Shown: in pieces, positions 1-4,117 of the stretch | Numbering within the stretch: position 1 is the stretch's first letter | How the letters are laid out: each line of letters starts with the position of its first letter | DNA from: an uncultured Bacteroidales bacterium | GTDB lineage: Bacteria; Bacteroidota; Bacteroidia; Bacteroidales; UBA932 | Direction of reading: 5' to 3' | NCBI GenBank assembly: GCA_905236955.1 | Contig: CAJOQW010000065.1 | Location: 1 to 12,338 of the forward strand | DNA length: 12,338 nucleotides | The notes under the pieces: model-generated | Databases searched by the model: none | Seen by the model: only the letters and a program-made list of their open reading frames with translations | Told to the model about the DNA's origin: nothing | Translations under genes and position numbers: made by a program

Positions 1-74
<74 letters not shown>

Positions 75-85
75 ATATTGGACTA

Positions 86-116
86 CAAAGGTAGTAATAA
101 TTTTCTGAAATGCAAA
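86..116 (-). promoter_or_regulatory. Bacteroidota-type promoter of the initiator tRNA
   Basis: On the minus strand a TTTG (-33 element, 116-113, inside a run of T) is followed after exactly 19 nt by TACCTTTG (93-86). This fits the known Bacteroides consensus TTTG-N19-21-TAnnTTTG. Transcription would start around 79-81, a few bases before the mature tRNA 5' end at 74. It is the best-matching promoter in the window and lies in the 73-nt gap between the tRNA and the CPBP protease gene. I saw no convincing terminator in that gap, so readthrough from the upstream genes is also possible. Confidence 0.75.
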
Positions 117-147
117 AAACCGCGGTGGAAATCTTTCGGAGCGATTA

Positions 148-1035
148 TCATGCCCCGAACAAGGGTTCGACGGGATCGCAGTTCCCCCGTGGGGTTTTGA
201 GCGGTATCCGCCTGAAAGCCAATATGACCAGGGCCAGTACCACCAGGGCCAGGACGAAATACGCCCAATACATTTTCCCGACTATGTCGAACCATGTCTC
301 GGATTCGGACCAGACCTTGGTCGCCACAAGTGCCACGGTATTGTTGGTGAAATGCATCAACATGGTTAGTTTGAGGGAGCCGGTCCTGTAATAAACGTAG
401 CCGAACAGGCAGCCGAGTATGAAAGCCGGTATCGCCTGCCAGGGATTTGCGTGTATCACCGCGAAGAAGGCTGCGGAGATGATGATGGCCCACACCGGTT
501 TGATATCCTTGCCGAGCAGCCCGCGGAGCACCATGCCACGGCACAGCCATTCCTCGAAGAAGGGCGCCATGATGCTGACAAGCAGGAAATCCACCCAAAG
601 AGTGCCGCCTGTCATGCTGCCCAAAGCCTCTTCCAACCATTCGGGCATGGGAGGCATGGCGGAGTTTATGGCATCGGTGGCGAAAGATGCGGCAAGTGTC
701 GCAACCGCTGCGAGCAGGGCGCATTTCACCCCTCCGAGCGGCGGGAAATTGGCGCTGTCAAGTTCGAGTCCGGGACTGGAAAGGGAGTTGTTGCGGCTCT
801 TGAATGCAGCATAAAGCATCGGAGGTATGAACATCACCGGATAAGATACAAGCATGCCATATTCCATAGAAGAACCGCCTATCCCGGCAAAGCTGAATAA
901 GAGGGTGACGACATTCCCTATCAATGCACCTGCGATAAGCCAGGCGAGCAGGATGAACATCCCCGACACTCCCGGAACATACCAGGCGTGGTTGGAGAAG
1001 ACATCGAAATTGCCTCTTGAGCGACGTACTTCCAT
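148..1035 (-). CDS. CPBP family intramembrane metalloprotease (CAAX/Abi-like)
   Basis: A 295-residue polytopic membrane protein. The family signature is complete: E161-E162-x-x-x-R166, then F191-x-x-x-H195, then H228-x-x-x-N232, all within or next to hydrophobic segments. These match the conserved glutamates, histidines and asparagine of the CPBP/Rce1 superfamily, which cleave or bind substrates inside the membrane. Hydrophobic segments are visible near residues 24-50, 57-76, 103-121, 150-160, 183-197, 204-216 and 257-274. The ATG at 1035 is preceded after 1 nt by the stop of the nucleotidyltransferase gene, so the two are probably co-transcribed and this start fits. Substrate is unknown. Some relatives in other bacteria are bacteriocin-immunity or protein-maturation factors, but no bacteriocin gene is visible here. 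The family call is secure; the role is not. Confidence 0.9.
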   Translation of the reverse strand: MEVRRSRGNFDVFSNHAWYVPGVSGMFILLAWLIAGALIGNVVTLLFSFAGIGGSSMEYGMLVSYPVMFIPPMLYAAFKSRNNSLSSPGLELDSANFPPLGGVKCALLAAVATLAASFATDAINSAMPPMPEWLEEALGSMTGGTLWVDFLLVSIMAPFFEEWLCRGMVLRGLLGKDIKPVWAIIISAAFFAVIHANPWQAIPAFILGCLFGYVYYRTGSLKLTMLMHFTNNTVALVATKVWSESETWFDIVGKMYWAYFVLALVVLALVILAFRRIPLKTPRGNCDPVEPLFGA

Positions 1036-1036
1036 A

Positions 1037-1969
1037 TCAATAGAGAGGTGAAGGATAGACTCCTTCCTTTACAAGTTCCGCGAATTTGGCGACCACTCCC
1101 GGGCGGTCTTCCTTATATGTGACGCCGAACCAGCGGGACGGTGTGGGAAGGACGTCGCAAGATGCGCTGCCTTCCTTGATCATGCAGTCCACTGCGTAGG
1201 GGATGTAGTATTCTTTCTTGAGTTCGGAGATGTTCTTTTCCAGGAAAGAATGGAAGATGGCCTCGCTCTTGGCGAAATAATCGGGGGTGAAGCCCCACAT
1301 GTTCATTGAACACAGGGCTTTGCGGTCGAGCAGCACATGATTCTCGCCATTCGCGGAGTTGTCGCCATAAACATTCCCGTCGGCCTCGAGGGCTATGTTA
1401 AGGTGCTCCTCGATGGCGGTGAGGTGCCGGGCTGCGTCGTAGTGGCATATGCCGCGGGACACTCCCCCGCTCTCGGAAAGGGTGTTGCCCAGTTCGAAAC
1501 CGACGATGCAGTACCGCCCTTCGGATCCTTCGTGTGCGCGGCACCAGTCGCCCAGGACCCGGAACGACTCCTTGCCGTAATAGTCGTCGCCGTTGATGAC
1601 CGCGAATGGCCCGTCGATGACATCTTTGGCCATGAGTACGGCATGGGCGGTGCCCCAGGGCTTCTGACGCTCGGGGTTGAGAGTGAACTGCGCTGGGATC
1701 TTGTGCAGTTCCTGGGTGACGAAAACGAACTCCAGAGGGGAACCGTCAGTACATTTTACATGGGAATACTTGCGTGAGACAAGTTCCTTGAACTGGCCGA
1801 GGAAATACTCCCTGACAATATATACCACCTTGCCGAAGCCGTTCCGGACGGCGTCATAGATGGAATAGTCGATTATCGTTTCTTCGTGGGGGCCGAGGCC
1901 GTCCATCTGCTTGAGCCCGCCGTAACGGCTGCCCATTCCCGCAGCAAGTACCAAAAGTGTAGGTTTCAT
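1037..1969 (-). CDS. Sugar-phosphate-type nucleotidyltransferase, substrate unknown
   Basis: A 310-residue protein with a Rossmann-like NTP-transferase fold. The N-terminal nucleotide-binding loop is LAAGMGSRYGGLKQ (residues 8-21). KPWGTAHA at 103-110 matches the substrate/nucleotide-binding strand. NGDDYY at 126-131 should supply the metal-binding aspartate. The family transfers a nucleotide to a sugar 1-phosphate or similar phosphate, and this cytoplasmic subgroup is widespread and usually annotated only as nucleotidyltransferase. It sits head-to-head, 29 bp apart, with a MurU-like enzyme of the same fold, and a sugar kinase lies 1.1 kb further on, so a nucleotide-sugar role is likely. The ATG at 1969 is fixed by a promoter box ending 4 nt upstream. 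The CPBP protease gene follows after 1 nt. Confidence 0.85.
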   Translation of the reverse strand: MKPTLLVLAAGMGSRYGGLKQMDGLGPHEETIIDYSIYDAVRNGFGKVVYIVREYFLGQFKELVSRKYSHVKCTDGSPLEFVFVTQELHKIPAQFTLNPERQKPWGTAHAVLMAKDVIDGPFAVINGDDYYGKESFRVLGDWCRAHEGSEGRYCIVGFELGNTLSESGGVSRGICHYDAARHLTAIEEHLNIALEADGNVYGDNSANGENHVLLDRKALCSMNMWGFTPDYFAKSEAIFHSFLEKNISELKKEYYIPYAVDCMIKEGSASCDVLPTPSRWFGVTYKEDRPGVVAKFAELVKEGVYPSPLY

Positions 1970-1994
1970 GATGCAAATTTAATAATTATCTTTG
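1964..1994 (+). promoter_or_regulatory. Promoter of the MurU-like gene, close to its start codon
   Basis: TATCTTTG at 1987-1994 matches the TAnnTTTG element. A TTTC at 1964-1967 sits exactly 19 nt upstream, one base off the TTTG -33 consensus. Only four bases (CATT) separate the box from the GTG start at 1999, so the transcript should be leaderless or nearly so. The -33 half lies inside the first codons of the divergent nucleotidyltransferase gene. Confidence 0.6.
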
Positions 1995-1997
1995 CAT
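1971..1997. repeat. 7-bp inverted repeat between divergent genes
   Basis: ATGCAAA at 1971-1977 and TTTGCAT at 1991-1997 are perfect inverted copies separated by 13 AT-rich bases. Each arm contains the TTTG of one of the two facing -7 elements, so the symmetry may follow simply from two similar promoters facing each other. It could also be an operator for a dimeric regulator acting on both genes; the sequence alone does not decide. Confidence 0.6.
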
Positions 1998-2004
1998 TGT
2001 GAAA
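1974..2004 (-). promoter_or_regulatory. Promoter of the 310-residue nucleotidyltransferase gene
   Basis: On the minus strand TAAATTTG (1981-1974) matches TAnnTTTG. TTTC at 2004-2001 is exactly 19 nt upstream as an imperfect -33 element. The box is followed by CATC and then the ATG at 1969, predicting a leaderless or nearly leaderless message. The -33 half overlaps the first codons of the divergent MurU-like gene, so the two promoters are interleaved and polymerase probably cannot occupy both at once. Confidence 0.6.
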
Positions 2005-2736
2005 GCGCTGATCTTCGCCGCAGGGCTCGGCACACGCCTCAAACCCATAACCGACACCATCCCCAAGGCCCTGGTACCTGTGGGCGGAGTTCCCATGCTG
2101 GAGAGGGTTATCCTAAAGCTTAAATCCGCCGGGATATCCGATTTCGTGGTGAATACCTGCTATTTCGCGGACAAGGTGGAAGACTTCCTCCACGAAAAGG
2201 AAAACTTCGGGGTAAGGATAGCCGTTTCCCGCGAGGCAGGGCCGGAACCCCTTGAAACCGGCGGAGGCATGAAGTTCGCCCGCAGCCTGCTGGAAGACGG
2301 AGGGCCCTTCCTCGCCTATAACGTGGACATCCTCTCCGATCTCGACCTGGAAAGGTTCCTTGGAAGCTGCCGCAAGGACGCCCTCGCCAACCTGCTTGTC
2401 ACTCCCCCGAAATCTTCCGACAACCGTTTCTTCCTGTTCGACGATGCCATGGACCTCGTGGGCTGGACGAATACCAGCACCGGGGAAATACGTGGGAAAG
2501 TGAGCAACCCGGCAAAATGCAAACGAATGTCCTTCAGTGGGATACATCTCATTTCGCCGGACATTTTCCCCCTCTTCGAGAGTTGGCCCGAGCGCTTCTC
2601 CATCACCGCTTTCTACATAGCTGCGGCGGCCGGGGAACGCATTCACGGGGTTCTCGACGAAAACCTTGAGCTTACCGACATCGGCAGCCCCGCGGCGCTG
2701 GAAGAAGCCAACCGGATTTATTTGTCGAGAATATAG
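1999..2736 (+). CDS. murU: MurU-like sugar-1-phosphate nucleotidyltransferase
   Basis: A 245-residue cytoplasmic NTP transferase. The N-terminus carries the classic signature FAAGLGTRLKP (6-16) with the downstream lysine in PKALVPVGG (22-30). LETGGG lies at 85-90 and the metal-site aspartate in NVD at 108-110. Length and motifs fit MurU (N-acetylmuramate 1-phosphate uridylyltransferase), which makes UDP-MurNAc during wall-sugar salvage. Its partner kinase AmgK is usually encoded nearby, and an AmgK-like gene lies at 3062-4072. Related glucose- or mannose-1-phosphate enzymes share the same signature, so substrate is inferred from context. The GTG start at 1999 is chosen because the protein begins there with the usual family N-terminus and a promoter box lies 4 nt upstream. 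The 3' end overlaps the convergent FtsB-like gene by 19 bp. Confidence 0.75.
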   Translation: MKALIFAAGLGTRLKPITDTIPKALVPVGGVPMLERVILKLKSAGISDFVVNTCYFADKVEDFLHEKENFGVRIAVSREAGPEPLETGGGMKFARSLLEDGGPFLAYNVDILSDLDLERFLGSCRKDALANLLVTPPKSSDNRFFLFDDAMDLVGWTNTSTGEIRGKVSNPAKCKRMSFSGIHLISPDIFPLFESWPERFSITAFYIAAAAGERIHGVLDENLELTDIGSPAALEEANRIYLSRI

Positions 2737-3047
2737 ACGTCGTCGCCGGGGCTGGCGAAATGGAAGTGCTCCCGCGCGAAGGTCTCAAGGGTGTCTTTGT
2801 TGTTGGACAGGGCGTCTATCTGTGAGTCGAGGCGCTTTATTTCCTTCCTGTAATATTCTATCTCGCGCTTCTGCCGGCGGAGCTCGAAACCCGTCTGGGC
2901 CCAGCGGATGATGGAATTCTTGCCTATCAGCAGAAAGAACAGGAAGACTACGGTGGCGATTATGACGAAGCGCAGGAGCCCGCGCTGCTCCTTCTTGGAG
3001 CCGTCCTTGCCCTTGTCCCATAGGTCTTTGTAGGTAGATTTCGCCAT
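2718..3047 (-). CDS. FtsB/DivIC-like septum formation initiator protein
   Basis: A 109-residue bitopic protein with the standard FtsB/DivIC layout. There is a short basic cytoplasmic tail (about 1-23), one transmembrane helix (about 24-42), a charged coiled coil (about 53-82) and the conserved C-terminal stretch REHFHFASPGDDVYIL (92-107). The family forms the periplasmic FtsQ/L/B-type complex that activates septal peptidoglycan synthesis. The ATG at 3047 is preferred over a TTG at 3056, because that TTG is part of the TATTTTTG promoter box. The gene lies 14 nt after the AmgK-like gene on the same strand, so it may be read both from that gene's promoter and from its own. Its last 19 bases overlap the end of the MurU-like gene. 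Paralogues in this family are hard to tell apart, so no symbol is given. Confidence 0.88.
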   Translation of the reverse strand: MAKSTYKDLWDKGKDGSKKEQRGLLRFVIIATVVFLFFLLIGKNSIIRWAQTGFELRRQKREIEYYRKEIKRLDSQIDALSNNKDTLETFAREHFHFASPGDDVYILDK

Positions 3048-3053
3048 CGTCTG

Positions 3054-3061
3054 CAAAAATA
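3054..3061 (-). promoter_or_regulatory. -7 element in front of the FtsB-like gene
   Basis: The minus strand reads TATTTTTG directly after the TAG stop of the AmgK-like gene (3064-3062), followed by six bases and the ATG at 3047. The match to TAnnTTTG is exact. I see no TTTG at the expected -33 distance, so the promoter may be weak or need another factor. It would allow division-gene expression independent of the kinase gene. Confidence 0.5.
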
Positions 3062-4072
3062 CTAAATATTACGGCAGATACCACCTTCGTCCTCTGCGAC
3101 CCGGCGGAGGACGTCGGTAAGGTAGGGATAGCGCGGGAATGGTTCGGCCAAGAGTTCCCCGAGAACCTTCTGCGCGGGGGGAATGCAGTCTATGAAGAGC
3201 TGCTTGCGCTCGATGAGGCCGCGGAACCCGTATGCCCCGAATTCCTGGAGGAGGCGGACCAGCGTCATCAGGCGGTAATGCTCCATGAACGCTTCGCGCG
3301 AGACGGGCTGGAATTCCTGCAGGGCATCGAGGTATTCATCTTCAAGGGCCGCCCTCACCCCGGGGGAGAAATGGGTGCCGGCATTGAAAAGGAACGAGGC
3401 GAGATCGTACTGGACCGGGCCCCTCCTGCCCCCCTGGAAGTCGATGAAGCATGGTTTGCCGTCCCTTATCATGACGTTGCGCGCCTGGAAGTCGCGGTAC
3501 ATGAAGGTTTGGCCGAAAGGCTCGAGGGCATCGGAGGTGAGGGTGTCGAGATCGTCCTGGAGAGCTATCTCGTCAAAATCCACCCCGCTTTCTTTCAGAT
3601 AGCAGTATTTGAAGTAATTGAGGTCGAAGCCTACCATACGGCGGTTGAACTCCCTGTCGGGGAAGCACACGTCCCAGTCCATGCTGCGGCCGGTGCCGAA
3701 CTGGATGCGCGGCAGGGCCTGCATCACGGCACGGAGCCAGCCCATTTCCTGCACTGAGAAGGAACCGGAGGATATGGAAGGCTTAAGGAGCTCGAAAAGC
3801 TGACCCTCGCCGAAATCTTCCTGCAGATAGGCCATGCCGTCCCCGCTCACCGCATATACTTCGGGTGCGGCGACTCCGGCAGCACGCATCGCGGTGTCGA
3901 TGGTCATGAAGGCGCGGTTTTCTTTCAGGTTGGTGCCCAGACACCCGATGACGTGGACTGCTGCACCGGTCATCCTGTAATATTTGCGGGCGCTGCCGCT
4001 CAGGGGGAGCAGGGAAACCCCGGAAGGTTCCTTGCCGAAACACTGCTCAAAAAGTTTGACTAGCCTTTCCAT
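3062..4072 (-). CDS. amgK: AmgK-like aminoglycoside-phosphotransferase-fold sugar kinase
   Basis: A 336-residue cytoplasmic kinase of the APH/choline-kinase fold. LPLSGSARKYYRM (22-34) is the ATP-binding loop, MYRDFQARN (191-199) is the catalytic loop with Asp194 and Asn199, and IDFQGGRRGPVQYDLAS (210-226) is the metal-binding DFG-equivalent followed by the family's typical G-P-x-x-Y-D-L. That last motif is close to AmgK, the anomeric MurNAc/GlcNAc kinase that feeds MurU. True aminoglycoside resistance enzymes normally keep a histidine before the catalytic RD; here it is tyrosine. The start at 4072 is set by the N-terminus MERLVKLFEQCF and a promoter box 8 nt upstream. The frame stays open further upstream, but that part is antisense to the porin. 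The MurU-like gene lies beyond the FtsB-like gene. Substrate is inferred. Confidence 0.75.
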   Translation of the reverse strand: MERLVKLFEQCFGKEPSGVSLLPLSGSARKYYRMTGAAVHVIGCLGTNLKENRAFMTIDTAMRAAGVAAPEVYAVSGDGMAYLQEDFGEGQLFELLKPSISSGSFSVQEMGWLRAVMQALPRIQFGTGRSMDWDVCFPDREFNRRMVGFDLNYFKYCYLKESGVDFDEIALQDDLDTLTSDALEPFGQTFMYRDFQARNVMIRDGKPCFIDFQGGRRGPVQYDLASFLFNAGTHFSPGVRAALEDEYLDALQEFQPVSREAFMEHYRLMTLVRLLQEFGAYGFRGLIERKQLFIDCIPPAQKVLGELLAEPFPRYPYLTDVLRRVAEDEGGICRNI

Positions 4073-4080
4073 ATATATCA

Positions 4081-4088
4081 CAAAGATA
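4081..4088 (-). promoter_or_regulatory. -7 element of the AmgK-like gene
   Basis: The minus strand reads TATCTTTG, an exact match to TAnnTTTG, followed by eight bases and the ATG at 4072. No good -33 TTTG is present at 19-21 nt. The predicted 5' leader is only a few bases or none. The element lies in the 45-bp divergent intergenic region shared with the porin promoter. Confidence 0.5.
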
Positions 4089-4103
4089 ATCAAAAAAAAT
4101 AGG

Positions 4104-4111
4104 TATTTTTG
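4104..4111 (+). promoter_or_regulatory. -7 element of the porin gene
   Basis: TATTTTTG matches TAnnTTTG exactly and is followed by six bases and a GTG at 4118. It is identical in sequence and spacing to the element in front of the FtsB-like gene. A TTG at 4109 that could be read as an earlier start lies inside the box and would not be transcribed. No clear -33 TTTG is visible. Confidence 0.5.
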
Positions 4112-4117
4112 CGGATT

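Noticed and set aside
113..126. Palindrome ACCGCGGT followed on the minus strand by six T, looking like a terminator after the CPBP gene.
   Set aside because: The palindrome has no room for a loop and no longer stem could be found around it; the T run is better explained as the -33 region of the tRNA promoter.
3054..3056. TTG as the start of the FtsB-like gene, three codons earlier.
   Set aside because: The triplet is part of the TATTTTTG promoter element and should lie upstream of the transcription start; the ATG at 3047 fits better.
3062..4072. Aminoglycoside resistance gene reading for the APH-fold kinase.
   Set aside because: The DFQ-x-x-x-x-GP-x-x-YDL motif and the nearby MurU-like gene point to a sugar kinase; nothing specific to resistance enzymes is seen.
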